In this document: positions 34,316-43,878 of the stretch, in pieces
Numbering within the stretch: the stretch's first letter is position 1
Layout of the letters: each line of letters starts with the position of its first letter
Source: Gemmiger sp. An50
GTDB taxonomy: Bacteria > Bacillota > Clostridia > Oscillospirales > Ruminococcaceae
Reading direction: 5' to 3'
NCBI RefSeq assembly: GCF_002161595.1
Contig: NZ_NFID01000011.1
Location: 57,057 to 121,056, forward strand
DNA length: 64,000 nucleotides
The notes under the pieces: model-generated
Told to the model about the DNA's origin: nothing
What the model saw: only the letters and a program-made list of their open reading frames with translations
Database searches by the model: none
Translations under genes and position numbers: made by a program

Positions 34316-34348
34316 GTGCCGCCCGGGTCTGTCCGTGTACATTTCCCG

Positions 34349-34369
34349 CATAAATTGAAACAATTTATG
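34349..34369. promoter_or_regulatory. Perfect 9-bp inverted repeat, operator candidate
   Basis: CATAAATTG-AAA-CAATTTATG, strikingly AT-rich for this genome, lies 33 bases upstream of a TACAAT (34402-34407) that could be the -10 of the HAD gene. Confidence 0.5.
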
Positions 34370-34487
34370 ATTTTGCACTGGCGCTCGGGGGCATTCCAGA
34401 GTACAATAGATACGAATCATGTTATTTCGCCCGCCGGCCTTCCTCCGCCCCCACACCGGCCGGGCAAGCATATAGGAGGCATGTGAT

Positions 34488-35264
34488 TTGGAACAGCTGC
34501 GCAGCAAAAAAGGCTTCATCTGTGATATGGACGGTGTGATCTACCACGGCAACCGGCTTCTGCCCGGCGTAAAGGAGTTCGTGGACTGGCTCTACCGGGA
34601 AGACAAGAACTTTTTGTTTCTGACCAATTCCAGCGGACTTTCGCCCAAGGAACACCAGCAGAAGCTGGCCCGGATGGGCCTGGATGTGGACCAGAGCCAT
34701 TTTTACACCAGCGCCCTGGCCACCGCCAGCTTCATCCAGAGCCAGTCGCCAAACGGCACCGCCTATGTGATCGGCGACCACGGCCTGATGAACGCCCTCT
34801 ATGACGCGGGCATCACCATCAACACCGTGGACCCGGAATTCGTGATCGTGGGCGAGACCGAAAACTTTGGCTACGAGCACATCGTGAGGGCCATCAACTT
34901 CGTGAACCGGGGCGCCAAGCTGGTGGGCACCAACAGCGATCTGGTGGACCCCGCCGAGAAGGGTGTGATCCCCTCCTGCGGCAGCCTGATGGCCCCCATC
35001 CAGGCCGCCACCGGCAAGACACCCTATTTTGTGGGCAAGCCCAACCCCCTGATGATGCGCACCGGCCTGCGGCTGCTGGGCGTGCACTCGGGCGACACGG
35101 CCATCATCGGCGACCGGATGGACACCGACATGATCGCGGGCATCGAGTCCGGCATGGACACCGCGCTGGTGCTTTCCGGCGTGACCAGCCGGGAGGACAT
35201 CGAAAAGTTCCCCTTCCGGCCCCGGCTGGTGCTCTCCGGCGTGGGCGACATCCCGCCCCTGTGA
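34488..35264 (+). CDS. HAD-IIA phosphatase, NagD-like
   Basis: 258 residues of the haloacid dehalogenase superfamily with a C2-type cap. The nucleophile motif CDMDGVIYHG (D13, D15), LTNSSG, GKPNPLMM and IGDRMDTDMIAG are all present. Relatives act on UMP, sugar phosphates or p-nitrophenyl phosphate; the true substrate is unknown. The start is TTG at 34488 with AGGAGG 8 bases upstream. An out-of-frame ATG-TGA sits between the ribosome site and the start. Confidence 0.88.
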   Translation: MEQLRSKKGFICDMDGVIYHGNRLLPGVKEFVDWLYREDKNFLFLTNSSGLSPKEHQQKLARMGLDVDQSHFYTSALATASFIQSQSPNGTAYVIGDHGLMNALYDAGITINTVDPEFVIVGETENFGYEHIVRAINFVNRGAKLVGTNSDLVDPAEKGVIPSCGSLMAPIQAATGKTPYFVGKPNPLMMRTGLRLLGVHSGDTAIIGDRMDTDMIAGIESGMDTALVLSGVTSREDIEKFPFRPRLVLSGVGDIPPL

Positions 35265-35281
35265 TCGTTATAACCGCATAC

Positions 35282-35315
35282 AAAAACCCCGCATGGAAGC
35301 TCCATGCGGGGTTTT
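35282..35315. terminator. Bidirectional terminator
   Basis: AAAACCCCGCATGGA and TCCATGCGGGGTTTT, a perfect 15-bp stem with a 3-base loop, lies between convergent genes. Confidence 0.9.
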
Positions 35316-35351
35316 CTGTTGTTTCAGCGGGGCTCAGCCCTCTTCGGTGGT

Positions 35352-36227
35352 CTAGCCGTTTTCATCGGTGGCGGCGGAGTCCGCGGCGGAATCCGCATCC
35401 TGGGTGGAGGCGCTCTCCAGCAGGGCGCTGTCCGCCGTATCGGCAATGGCGCTGGTGGGGTCGAACTCCGGCACCACTGCGTCTTCCGCAGGCTGGGAAG
35501 TGGCCGTGCTGCTGGCCGCGGGCTTCATCTCGCTGGTCTCCAGCGCGGTGAGGTACCAGGTGCGGCCGTTCTTCTCAAAGATATAATCCATATACTTGGT
35601 GGGCTCGCTGGGGGTGGACATGCTGTAGTCGCCGCTCAGCGCGGGGGTGGGCACATAGCCCACGGTGACCCGCAGCTTGCCGTCCTGCTTTTTCAGCTGC
35701 TCCACCTTGGGAGTGTACAGGCCCATCTGGCTGGTGACCGGAATCAGGTAGCCCTGCTGCTCCTCCAGGTAGATGTAGCTCATATCCACGCCGTCAAAGC
35801 TGCCGTGCTCGATCTTGAAGTCCGGGCCGTAGAGGGCGGCGACTGCCGCATCCACGTCCACTGCGGGCATGATGAGGGCGTCGGTGTCCGGGTCACGCTC
35901 GTAGTTGTCCAGCCCGGTGCTGCTCTGCTGGGCGTTGTACAGCGCCGACCAGATCGCACTTTCCTTCACCAGACGGGCGGTGGAATCGTCCATCTGGTCC
36001 AGGCTGGCGAAGGGCAGCGGATCGAACATCACAAGGGTCTGCAGCCGGGCTTCGTATTCCAGCTTTTTGTCGGTATCGTCGAACAGGGCGGCAACGCCGC
36101 TCACCGCCGCAGCCAGCACGTTGAACGCGCCGATCAGAATCAGCAGGCAGAGCACCGCTCCCAGCAGCTGCCGGAACCGGCGGCGTTTGTTGCGCTCGTG
36201 TTCTTCTTTGGTAATGGAATTTGCCAT
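35352..36227 (-). CDS. Membrane-anchored extracytoplasmic protein of unknown function
   Basis: 291 residues. The basic cytoplasmic start (HERNKRRRFRQL) is followed by one transmembrane helix (about 21-43), an extracytoplasmic domain of about 190 residues rich in Asp and Tyr, and a 60-residue Ser/Ala/Asp-rich tail. The layout resembles the SGNH proteins but no GDS motif is present. I recognise no family. It is 30 bases downstream of... no partner on its 3' side, and on its 5' side it follows proA closely (30-base gap), so it may be read from the proBA promoter. Confidence 0.7.
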   Translation of the reverse strand: MANSITKEEHERNKRRRFRQLLGAVLCLLILIGAFNVLAAAVSGVAALFDDTDKKLEYEARLQTLVMFDPLPFASLDQMDDSTARLVKESAIWSALYNAQQSSTGLDNYERDPDTDALIMPAVDVDAAVAALYGPDFKIEHGSFDGVDMSYIYLEEQQGYLIPVTSQMGLYTPKVEQLKKQDGKLRVTVGYVPTPALSGDYSMSTPSEPTKYMDYIFEKNGRTWYLTALETSEMKPAASSTATSQPAEDAVVPEFDPTSAIADTADSALLESASTQDADSAADSAATDENG

Positions 36228-36257
36228 AATCGCTCTCCTTCCTTTGGGTGCGGGCGG

Positions 36258-37514
36258 TCAGCGGATCTGCCCGTTTCCCCGGATGATGTACTTGTAGCTC
36301 ACCAGCTCGGCCAGGCCCATGGGGCCGCGGGCGTGCAGCTTCTGGGTGGAGATTCCCATCTCGCAGCCCAGGCCGAACTCGCCGCCGTCGGTGAAGCGGG
36401 TGGATGCGTTCACATACACGGCCGCGCTGTCCACCCCTGCGGTGAAGGCTGCGGCGGCGGATTCGTCGCCGGTCACGATGGACTCGCTGTGGCCGGTGGA
36501 ATGGGCCTCGATGTGGCGGATGGCCGCCTGCATATCCTCCACCACTGCCACCGCCAGGGTGTAGGCCAAAAACTCGGTGTCGAAGTCCGCTTCGCCCGCC
36601 GGGGTACCGGCAATGAGCTGTGCGGCGGTTTTGTCCAGCCGAAGCTCCACCGGCTCCAGGCCCTTTGCCTGCCGCTCGTCCACCAGCCGCTGGCGCAGCC
36701 GGGGCAGAAACGCGGGGGCAATGTCCTTATGCACCAGGCAGACCTCGGCGGCGTTGCACACCGAGGGGCGGCTGGTCTTGGCGTTCTCCACGATGTCCAG
36801 GGCCATGTCCAGGTTGGCGGCCTTGTCCACATAGATGTGGCAGATGCCGGTGCCGGTCTGGATGCAGGGCACGGTGGCGTTTTCCACACAGGCCCGGATC
36901 AGGCCCGCGCCGCCCCGGGGAATCAGCAGGTCCACAAGGCCCGAGGCCTTCATCAGCTCGGTGGCGCTGGCGCGGCTGGTGTCCTGCACCAGGCTCACCA
37001 GCTCGGCGGGCAGACCAACGGACCGCAGGCCCGCCCGCAGCGCCTCCACAATGGCGTTGTTGGACCGGAAGGCTTCTTTGCCGCCCCGCAGCACGCAGGC
37101 GCTGCCGCTCTTGATGGCAAGGGCCGCCGCGTCGCTGGTCACGTTGGGCCGGCTTTCATAGATAATAGCGATCACGCCCATGGGCACGGTGATCTTTTGC
37201 AGCACCAGACCATTGGGGCGCTTCTCCTCGCTGAGGGTCCGGCCCACCGGGTCCGGCAGGGCGGCCGCCTCCCGGATGCCCCGGGCCATGCCTGCCACCC
37301 GCTCTTCGCTCAGGCGCAGCCGGTCCAGCATCACGTCCGGCACGGTGCCCCGGGCGTTTTCCAGGTCGGTCTCGTTGGCCTTTAAAATGGCGGCGCACTG
37401 GTCCTCCAGCGCGGCGGCCATGGCCAGCAGGGCCTGATTCTTCTGCTCGGCCGAAGCCAGCATCAACGCGTTTTTCGCCCCGCGCGCGGCGCGGACGATC
37501 TCCAGCGTGGTCAT
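36258..37514 (-). CDS. proA: Gamma-glutamyl phosphate reductase
   Basis: Second step of proline synthesis: reduces L-glutamyl 5-phosphate to the semialdehyde with NADPH. 418 residues, an aldehyde-dehydrogenase fold of normal length. Family blocks are [31 protein letters not shown] and [15 protein letters not shown] ribosome site AAGGAGG lies inside the end of proB, 3 bases separating the two genes, so translation is coupled. Confidence 0.97.
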   Translation of the reverse strand: MTTLEIVRAARGAKNALMLASAEQKNQALLAMAAALEDQCAAILKANETDLENARGTVPDVMLDRLRLSEERVAGMARGIREAAALPDPVGRTLSEEKRPNGLVLQKITVPMGVIAIIYESRPNVTSDAAALAIKSGSACVLRGGKEAFRSNNAIVEALRAGLRSVGLPAELVSLVQDTSRASATELMKASGLVDLLIPRGGAGLIRACVENATVPCIQTGTGICHIYVDKAANLDMALDIVENAKTSRPSVCNAAEVCLVHKDIAPAFLPRLRQRLVDERQAKGLEPVELRLDKTAAQLIAGTPAGEADFDTEFLAYTLAVAVVEDMQAAIRHIEAHSTGHSESIVTGDESAAAAFTAGVDSAAVYVNASTRFTDGGEFGLGCEMGISTQKLHARGPMGLAELVSYKYIIRGNGQIR

Positions 37515-37517
37515 TGT

Positions 37518-38291
37518 TTATGCCTCCTTCCGGGCAAGGAACCGGGTGCCCACCGGGGCGCCCTCAAAGATGTCATACAGCACCGCCGGGGCCGCACCGT
37601 TGGCGATGACCATTTCCACCCCGGCTTCGGTGGCGATGTGGGCCGCCCGCAGCTTGGTGGCCATGCCGCCGGTGCCCAGGCTGGAGCCCTTGCCGCCGCC
37701 CAGTGCGTCGATCTCGGGGGTGATCTCCTCCACCACGCTCAGCAGCTTGGCATTCGGGTCCTTGTGGGGGTCGGCGGTGAACAGGCCGTCGATGTCGCTG
37801 AGCAGCACCAGCAGGTCCGCCTTCACGCTGCGGGCCAGGATGGCCGCCAGGGTGTCGTTGTCGCCCAGGGCGATCTCGGTGGTGGACACGGTGTCGTTCT
37901 CGTTCACGATGGGCAGCGCGCCCAGCTCCAGCAGACGGCTCAGGGTGTTTTTCAGGTTCACGCTGCGCTCGGGGTGCTCCACATCCTCGCCGGTGATGAG
38001 GATCTGGCCCACGGTGTGGTTGTATTCGGTGAACAGCTTGTCGTAGGTATACATCAGCTCGCACTGGCCCACCGAGGCCGCGGCCTGCTTGGTGGGCATA
38101 TCCGCCGGACGGCCGGGCAGGCTCAGCTTGCCCACGCCCATGCCGATGGCTCCGCTGGACACCAGGATGATCTCGTGCCCGGCGTTTTTCAGATCGCTGA
38201 GCACCTTGCACATCTCCTCGATGTGGCGGATGTTCAGCCGGCCGGTGGAATGGGCCAGCGTGGAGGTACCCACCTTGACTACTGCTTTCAT
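37518..38291 (-). CDS. proB: Glutamate 5-kinase without PUA domain
   Basis: First step of proline synthesis: phosphorylates glutamate with ATP. 257 residues of amino-acid-kinase fold, with VVKVGTSTLAH at the start and LPIVNENDTVSTTEIALGDND binding substrate. It lacks the C-terminal PUA domain of the E. coli enzyme (367 residues); short forms exist in other bacteria. The start at 38291 has AAAGGAG upstream; the extension to 38357 runs over the promoter. Confidence 0.96.
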   Translation of the reverse strand: MKAVVKVGTSTLAHSTGRLNIRHIEEMCKVLSDLKNAGHEIILVSSGAIGMGVGKLSLPGRPADMPTKQAAASVGQCELMYTYDKLFTEYNHTVGQILITGEDVEHPERSVNLKNTLSRLLELGALPIVNENDTVSTTEIALGDNDTLAAILARSVKADLLVLLSDIDGLFTADPHKDPNAKLLSVVEEITPEIDALGGGKGSSLGTGGMATKLRAAHIATEAGVEMVIANGAAPAVLYDIFEGAPVGTRFLARKEA

Positions 38292-38347
38292 TGTGTTTCT
38301 CCTTTGTGCAGCGCACGGCGCTGCCGTAACATACTTATACAAAATAG

Positions 38348-38376
38348 AGTATACCATAAAGCCGCCCCAAAAACAA
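38348..38376 (-). promoter_or_regulatory. proBA promoter
   Basis: On the minus strand TTGTTT (38371-38376), 17 bases, TATACT (38348-38353) with an upstream TGG. Confidence 0.65.
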
Positions 38377-38387
38377 ACGACAGGCGG

Positions 38388-38415
38388 TGGACATTCTGTG
38401 AAAAAATGGTATCAT
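38388..38415 (+). promoter_or_regulatory. Possible promoter of the threonine aldolase gene
   Basis: TGGACA (38388-38393), 16 bases, TATCAT (38410-38415), divergent from the proBA promoter. Confidence 0.45.
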
Positions 38416-38478
38416 AAAAGATAGTTTATTGAATTCCAGCGGCAGTGCAATACTGCCATAAAAGTGAGGTTTGCAAAG

Positions 38479-39504
38479 ATGTATCGTTTTACCAATGATT
38501 ACAGCGAGGGCGCTCACCCCCGTATTCTGGACGCCATGGTCCGCACCAACCTGGAAGGCAACTTCGGCTATTCCACCGACCCCCACTCCAAGCACGCCCA
38601 TGAGCTGATCCGCGCCGCCATCGGCCGCCCGGACGCGGACGTGCACATTCTGGTGGGCGGCACCCAGACCAACGCCACCTGCCTGTGCGCCTTCCTGCGG
38701 CCCCATGAGGCGGCCATCGCCGCAACCACCGGCCACATCTGCGTGCACGAGACCGGCGCCATCGAGGCCACCGGCCACAAGTGCATCGCCATTCCCGCCG
38801 CACCGGGCGGCAAGCTGACTCCGGACGCAGTGCGCGCCGCAGTGGCCGCGCATCCGGATGAGCACATGGTCAAGCCCAAGCTGGTTTATGTGAGCAACAC
38901 CACCGAGACCGGCGGCGTGTACACCACCGCTGAGCTGGAAGCGCTGCGGGCCGTGTGCGACGAGCTGGACCTGTATCTCTATCTGGACGGCGCCCGTCTT
39001 TCCAGCGCGCTGGCCGCGGGCGGCGCTTCCCTCACCGATCTGGGCCGTCTGTGCGACGCCTTCTACATCGGCGGCACCAAGAACGGCGCGCTGTTCGGCG
39101 AGGCGGTGTGCATCCTGAACCCGGCCCTCAAGCCGGACTTCCGCTACATCATCAAGCAGCACGGCGGCATGCTGGCCAAGGGCTGGCTGCTGGGCATCCA
39201 GTTTGAGGAGCTGTTCTGCGACGGGCTGTATTTTGAGGTGGGCCAGCACGCCAACGGCCTTGCCATGAAGCTGAAGGAGGGCATTGCCGCCCTGGGTTAT
39301 CCCTTCGGGTCGGACAGCCCCTCCAACCAGCAGTTCCCCATCCTGCCCAACCGGGTGCTGGACCAGCTGAAGAACGACTTCCACTGGGAGGTCACCTCCA
39401 AGCCGGACGCGGACCACACCGAGATCCGTCTGGTGACCAGCTGGGCCACCAAGCCGGAGGCGGTGGAGGCCTTTCTCACCGCTCTGGCAAACGCAAAGGA
39501 GTAA
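38479..39504 (+). CDS. Low-specificity threonine aldolase
   Basis: PLP enzyme splitting threonine or allo-threonine into glycine and acetaldehyde. 341 residues of the beta-eliminating lyase fold. HVHE-type stacking histidine (H90 in CVHETGAIE), D170 in YLDGARL and the PLP lysine K201 in YIGGTKNGALFGEA are present. Start at 38479: GAGG is about 9 bases upstream; the TTG-type codon at 38464 has no ribosome site. It is followed after 5 bases by chorismate mutase. Confidence 0.92.
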   Translation: MYRFTNDYSEGAHPRILDAMVRTNLEGNFGYSTDPHSKHAHELIRAAIGRPDADVHILVGGTQTNATCLCAFLRPHEAAIAATTGHICVHETGAIEATGHKCIAIPAAPGGKLTPDAVRAAVAAHPDEHMVKPKLVYVSNTTETGGVYTTAELEALRAVCDELDLYLYLDGARLSSALAAGGASLTDLGRLCDAFYIGGTKNGALFGEAVCILNPALKPDFRYIIKQHGGMLAKGWLLGIQFEELFCDGLYFEVGQHANGLAMKLKEGIAALGYPFGSDSPSNQQFPILPNRVLDQLKNDFHWEVTSKPDADHTEIRLVTSWATKPEAVEAFLTALANAKE

Positions 39505-39509
39505 CCGCC

Positions 39510-39800
39510 ATGGAACAGCTGGATCTGAACGAGCTGCGCGGCCGCATCGATGAGGTGGACAGCCAGCTCACCGCGCTGTTTTTGCAGCGGATGGAGATTG
39601 TGGAGCAGGTGGCCCGCTATAAGCTGGAGCGGGGCATGCAGGTGCTGCAGCCGGACCGGGAACAGGCAGTGATCGACCGGGCCGCCGCCCGTGCTCCCGA
39701 GGCCATGCAGGGCTACACCGGGGATTTCTTCCGGGCGGTGATGGCGGTCTCCCGCGCCATGCAGCAGGAGATCATCGACCGCAGCAAGGCGGACAAATAA
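39510..39800 (+). CDS. Chorismate mutase, AroQ class
   Basis: A 96-residue all-helical monofunctional mutase converting chorismate to prephenate for Phe/Tyr synthesis. The expected active-site residues are visible: LRGRIDEVDSQL (R10 region), the RMEIVEQVARYK helix (R28, K39) and the C-terminal MQQEII helix. It lies in one operon with threonine aldolase, which has no obvious metabolic link. A strong bidirectional terminator follows. Confidence 0.92.
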   Translation: MEQLDLNELRGRIDEVDSQLTALFLQRMEIVEQVARYKLERGMQVLQPDREQAVIDRAAARAPEAMQGYTGDFFRAVMAVSRAMQQEIIDRSKADK

Positions 39801-39812
39801 ATTTTTAAACAA

Positions 39813-39858
39813 CAAAAAGCGCCGGACCCCATTGCACAAACGGGGTCCGGCGTTTTTT
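39813..39858. terminator. Bidirectional terminator
   Basis: CGCCGGACCCC and GGGGTCCGGCG, an 11-bp stem with AAAAA before and TTTTTT after. It ends both the chorismate mutase and galT transcripts. Confidence 0.9.
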
Positions 39859-39889
39859 GTTTTCGATTGCGTCAAAGGCGCACAGCTAG

Positions 39890-41386
39890 TCAGCCCAGGC
39901 TGGCCACGAACCGCAGGAAGGCCGCGCGGCCCGCTTCGTCCCGCTTGAAGACGCCTGCGTGCTCCAGCACCTTGGAGAAGACCAGACCGGTCTCCTTCTG
40001 CACCACCGGCCAGGCCTCACCCTTGGCGAAGGCGCCATGGCGGCGGCGGATGTCCTCGGCCCACTCGGCGTGCTTTGCGGTGCGCTCGTCGGCGGTCAGG
40101 TCCGCGCCGGTCTCCAGCATCTCAGCCACCAGGGCCAGCTCCTCCTTCAGGCGGGCGGGCAGCACCGCCCGGCCCATCACCTCGATCAGGCCGATGTTCT
40201 CCTTCTTGATGTGATGGAGCTCGGTGTGGGGATGGAACACGCCCAGGGGGCACTCGTCGGTGGTAATGTTGTTGCGCAGCACCAGATCCATCTCGTAGTC
40301 CGCGCCGCGGCGGCGGGCGATGGGGGTGATGGTGTTGTGGGGCACGCCGTCGGTCTCGGCGAAGACAAAGGCCGACTCATCGGTGTAGCCGCGCCAGGCC
40401 GCCAGAATCTTCTCGGCCAGCTGGGCGATGCGGTCCTTATCCGGGCCGGTGAGACGCAGCACCGACATGGGCCACTTCACGATGCCGGTCTTCACGTCCT
40501 CAAAGCCGGGGAAGGTGACCTCCTGCTCCACGGGTGCGGCCTCCATGGGGAACAGGCAGCGCCCGCCCTGGAAGTGCTCGTGGGACAGAATGGAGCCGCC
40601 CACGATGGGCAGGTCCGCGTTGGAGCCCACAAAGTAGTGGGGGAACCGGGTCACGATATCCAGCAGCTTATCAAAGCAGCTGCGGTCGATCTTCATGGGC
40701 ACATGGGCCGCGTTCAGCACGATGCAGTGCTCGTTGTAGTACACATAGGGGGAGTATTGCAGCATCCACTTTTCGCCGCAGACGGTCATGGGGATCATCC
40801 GGTGGTTGCCCCGGGCGGGGTGATCCATCCGGCCCGCATAGCCCTCGTTCTCGGCGCAGAGCTGGCACTTTGGGTAGCCGCTCTGGGGCAGGGTCTTGGC
40901 CAGCGCGATGGCCTTGGGGTCCTTTTCCGGCTTGGACAGGTTGATGGTGATGTCCAGCGCGCCGTATTCGGTGTCGGTGGTCCAGTGCAGGTCCTTGGCG
41001 ATCCGGTCGGTGCGGATGTAGTTGGTGTCCTGCGAGAACTGATAGTACCAGTCGGTGGCCGCGGCCGGGCTTGCCGCATACTTTTCCTCAAAGCTGCGGA
41101 TCACCTGGCTCGGGCGGGGGGTGAGCACCGCCATCAGGGCGGTGTCCAGAATATCCCGCTGGGTGATGGACTCGCCGTCGATCACGCCGCGGCTGGCCGC
41201 GTCGTCCAGCAGAACGCCCAGAATCTCCGCCAGGGGCACACCCTTGACCGGCTCGGCCTCCTCCAGAGTGTCCAGCCGCAGGGTGGCCAGCAGCCCGTTG
41301 TTCGCCCAAATCGCTTCACAAGGTTCGATCAGTTGTTTTTCCAGCCCATACTCCACCAGGCTGGCAATGGCCTGTTCCACCGTCAT
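39890..41386 (-). CDS. galT: UDP-glucose--hexose-1-phosphate uridylyltransferase, class II
   Basis: Leloir pathway enzyme swapping UMP between UDP-glucose and galactose 1-phosphate. 498 residues, the long Gram-positive class II form. Typical blocks are PKCQLCAENEGYAGR, HPARGNHRMIP, GGSILSHEHFQGG (with the catalytic histidines) and NNITTDECPLGVFHPH. It is last in galM-galK-galT, 7 bases after galK. Confidence 0.96.
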   Translation of the reverse strand: MTVEQAIASLVEYGLEKQLIEPCEAIWANNGLLATLRLDTLEEAEPVKGVPLAEILGVLLDDAASRGVIDGESITQRDILDTALMAVLTPRPSQVIRSFEEKYAASPAAATDWYYQFSQDTNYIRTDRIAKDLHWTTDTEYGALDITINLSKPEKDPKAIALAKTLPQSGYPKCQLCAENEGYAGRMDHPARGNHRMIPMTVCGEKWMLQYSPYVYYNEHCIVLNAAHVPMKIDRSCFDKLLDIVTRFPHYFVGSNADLPIVGGSILSHEHFQGGRCLFPMEAAPVEQEVTFPGFEDVKTGIVKWPMSVLRLTGPDKDRIAQLAEKILAAWRGYTDESAFVFAETDGVPHNTITPIARRRGADYEMDLVLRNNITTDECPLGVFHPHTELHHIKKENIGLIEVMGRAVLPARLKEELALVAEMLETGADLTADERTAKHAEWAEDIRRRHGAFAKGEAWPVVQKETGLVFSKVLEHAGVFKRDEAGRAAFLRFVASLG

Positions 41387-41393
41387 CCTTCAA

Positions 41394-42707
41394 TCACTCC
41401 TTCTCGCTGCTCATAACCATGCAGCCGCCCTCCGGCCGCACCGATACCGGGTGGCATGCGCCCGCGCCCAGCACCGCTTCCATCGTGTTCACAAAGCTTT
41501 CCAGCTTTTCCTGGGGCACAAAGGCCTGAATGGTGCCCGCAAAGCCGCCGCCGTGCACACGCACCGCGCCGCGGCCCCCCAGGGCCTTCTCGGCCAGCGC
41601 CAGGGACAGGGTCACCGCCTGCTGGGCTGGCTCGGCCACCGACCAGATGTTCTGCAGCAGCTCCGCCGAGGACCGGCCGGACTCGCGGATCAGGGCCAGG
41701 AAGCCCTCCATATCGCCCTCGTCCAGAGCCTTTGCCTGGGCCTGGGCGCGGCGGTTTTCATCAAAGAAATGCATGGCGCGCAGCACCGCACGGTCGCCTG
41801 CCTTTTCCCGCACCGCGGGAATGGCGGCGTAGAACTCGGCCTCGTCCACCTGACGCAGCACCTGCTTGCCGAAGAAGGCGGCCACCGCACCCATCTCGCG
41901 GGTGATGGCGGCGTAATCGTCAGTCAGGTCCGCATGGCAGGAGCGGGTGTCGATGATGCACAGCTGGTAGCCGGAGCGGGCCAGGTCGTAGTCCACCTTG
42001 CGGATCACCGGCTGGCTGGGGTCGTTAAAGTCGATGGCCACCACGCCGCCGATGGAGCTGGCTGCCTGGTCCATCAGGCCGCAGGGCTTGCCGAAGTACT
42101 CCCGTTCGGCGTACTGGCCGATCTGGGCCAGCTTCACCGCGTCCAGCTTGCCTTCGCAGCAGAACCGGTTGAAGATGTTGCCCAAGAGGATCTCATAGGC
42201 CGCCGAGCTGGACAGGCCGGAGCCGCCGGGCACGGTGCTGGTCACATAGGCGCAGAAGCCTTTGGGGGCAAAGCCCTCCTTGGTCACGCCGTGGGCCACG
42301 CCGCGAATCAGGGCGGCGGAGGTGTTGGTCTCGTCCGCATGGATGGCCAGGTCGTTCAGGTCGATGGTCAGAGCGGGATAGCCCTCGCTGACCACCTTCA
42401 CGAAATTGTCGCCGGTGGGCACCGCGCAGGCCAGGATGTCCATGTTCACGCTGCCGCACAGCACGCAGCCGTGCTGGTGGTCGGTGTGGTTGCCGCCGAT
42501 CTCGGTGCGGCCCGGGCCGCTGAACACCGCGGCGCCGGTGCAGTCCACGCCGGGGAAGGCCTGCTCAAAGCCCTCGATCACATGGCACACCTTGGCGCGG
42601 GCCGCTTCCAGCTCCTCGCTTGTGTCGTGGAATACATACAACCGGCGCAGGCGCTCGTCGTATTCGCCCCCGCGCACTGCCTGCAAAAAGTTTTCCATGT
42701 TCTGCAT
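41394..42707 (-). CDS. galK: Galactokinase
   Basis: GHMP kinase phosphorylating galactose at C1. 437 residues. The substrate motif GPGRTEIGGNHTDHQHG, the ATP loop VPGGSGLSSSAAYE and the C-terminal HGGGFAGTIQAFVP are all intact. It lies between galM and galT with short gaps, in one transcription unit. Confidence 0.96.
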   Translation of the reverse strand: MQNMENFLQAVRGGEYDERLRRLYVFHDTSEELEAARAKVCHVIEGFEQAFPGVDCTGAAVFSGPGRTEIGGNHTDHQHGCVLCGSVNMDILACAVPTGDNFVKVVSEGYPALTIDLNDLAIHADETNTSAALIRGVAHGVTKEGFAPKGFCAYVTSTVPGGSGLSSSAAYEILLGNIFNRFCCEGKLDAVKLAQIGQYAEREYFGKPCGLMDQAASSIGGVVAIDFNDPSQPVIRKVDYDLARSGYQLCIIDTRSCHADLTDDYAAITREMGAVAAFFGKQVLRQVDEAEFYAAIPAVREKAGDRAVLRAMHFFDENRRAQAQAKALDEGDMEGFLALIRESGRSSAELLQNIWSVAEPAQQAVTLSLALAEKALGGRGAVRVHGGGFAGTIQAFVPQEKLESFVNTMEAVLGAGACHPVSVRPEGGCMVMSSEKE

Positions 42708-42737
42708 TGTATCTTCCTCCTGTGGTGTTCAACGCGC

Positions 42738-43748
42738 TCAGGCCTGGCAGCCGAAGCGGTATTGGATCTGATGTTCCCAGCGCTTGCCCTTGGGCAGTTC
42801 CACCGAGGGGAACTGGTGGTGATTGGGCGCGTCCGGGATGAACTGGGCTTCCAGTGCGGCCGCGCCGCGGCGTACCGGCTCCAGGAAGTTGCCGGTGTAC
42901 AGATGGATGCCCGGGGTGGTGGCGCTTACCTCCAGGCTCAGGCCGTTTGCGGGGCATTCCAGGCGGCACACCGGCCGCAGCCCTGTGCCCGGGGCCAGGA
43001 AGGTATGGTCAAAGCCGCTGCCAGCCGCCAGCTGGGGATGGTCCTGATCCCAGCGGCTTTCCAGCGTGGCAGGCTGGGTGAAATCGAAGGGGGTACCCTC
43101 CACCGGGATCAGCTCACCGGTGGGCACGCCGTCCGGACGGATGGCGGCGAACCGGTCCGCCGGGGTGGTGAACAAGTGGCCGCCCACGCTGCCCTCCCCT
43201 GCCAGGTTCCAGTAGCCGTGATGGGTCAGGGACAGGATGGTGTCGTCCTCGGCCAGCGCGTCCAGACGCAGGGTCAGTGCGCCGTCCTCCTCAAACAGAT
43301 AGGTGGCACTCACCTCCACCGCGCCGGGGTAGCCCTCTTCCCCGGCCTCGGACCGGCGGAAAAAACGCACGCCCCGGTTTCTGGGCAGCATCTGCACATT
43401 CCAGACCTTGCGGTCGAAGCCTTCCACGCCGCCGTGCAGGTGGTTGCCGTTCTGGTTCTGGGGCAGCTGGTACTCCACCCCGTTCAGGGTGAAGCGGCCG
43501 CCGTCGATGCGGCCCGCGCAGCGGCCCACCACGCAGCCTAAGTAGCAGGTGCCCGCCTCGTACTCCTCCAGGGTCTCGTAACCGGCGCACACCTGCACCG
43601 GACCGGAGGCGGTGGGGACCCACAGAGCCCGCAGCGTGGCCCCGTAGCTCAGAACTTCCGCCACAATGCCGCTGTCGTGCTCCAGGCGGATGCAGTGCAC
43701 TTCCTCGCCGCTCCGGGTGAGGCCGAAGGGTCTTGTCGAGATTTTCAT
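42738..43748 (-). CDS. galM: Aldose 1-epimerase (mutarotase)
   Basis: Interconverts alpha and beta anomers of galactose before phosphorylation. 336 residues of the beta-sandwich mutarotase fold. NHLHGGVEGFDRKVW and LTHHGYWNLAGEG hold the catalytic histidines, and YTGNFLE near the end supplies the glutamate. Start at 43748 with AAAGGA 10 bases upstream. It is first gene of galMKT. Confidence 0.95.
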   Translation of the reverse strand: MKISTRPFGLTRSGEEVHCIRLEHDSGIVAEVLSYGATLRALWVPTASGPVQVCAGYETLEEYEAGTCYLGCVVGRCAGRIDGGRFTLNGVEYQLPQNQNGNHLHGGVEGFDRKVWNVQMLPRNRGVRFFRRSEAGEEGYPGAVEVSATYLFEEDGALTLRLDALAEDDTILSLTHHGYWNLAGEGSVGGHLFTTPADRFAAIRPDGVPTGELIPVEGTPFDFTQPATLESRWDQDHPQLAAGSGFDHTFLAPGTGLRPVCRLECPANGLSLEVSATTPGIHLYTGNFLEPVRRGAAALEAQFIPDAPNHHQFPSVELPKGKRWEHQIQYRFGCQA

Positions 43749-43801
43749 GCAACAAAAGTCCTTTCTTTGCAATATTTTCACGAACCCGTTTTCTTGCTTA
43801 A

Positions 43802-43822
43802 ATTATAACGAATTCTTTTTGC
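43802..43822 (-). promoter_or_regulatory. galMKT promoter region
   Basis: A perfect TATAAT (43802-43807, minus strand) has no good -35, which suggests activator dependence. Just upstream, CGAATTCTTTTTGC (43809-43822, plus strand) resembles CGAATTTTTTTGC before mglB. Confidence 0.45.
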
Positions 43823-43878
43823 GATTCCTATATCCTTTTGAAAACAAGATACAAAATTCCATACTTTGGGCGAATCGT

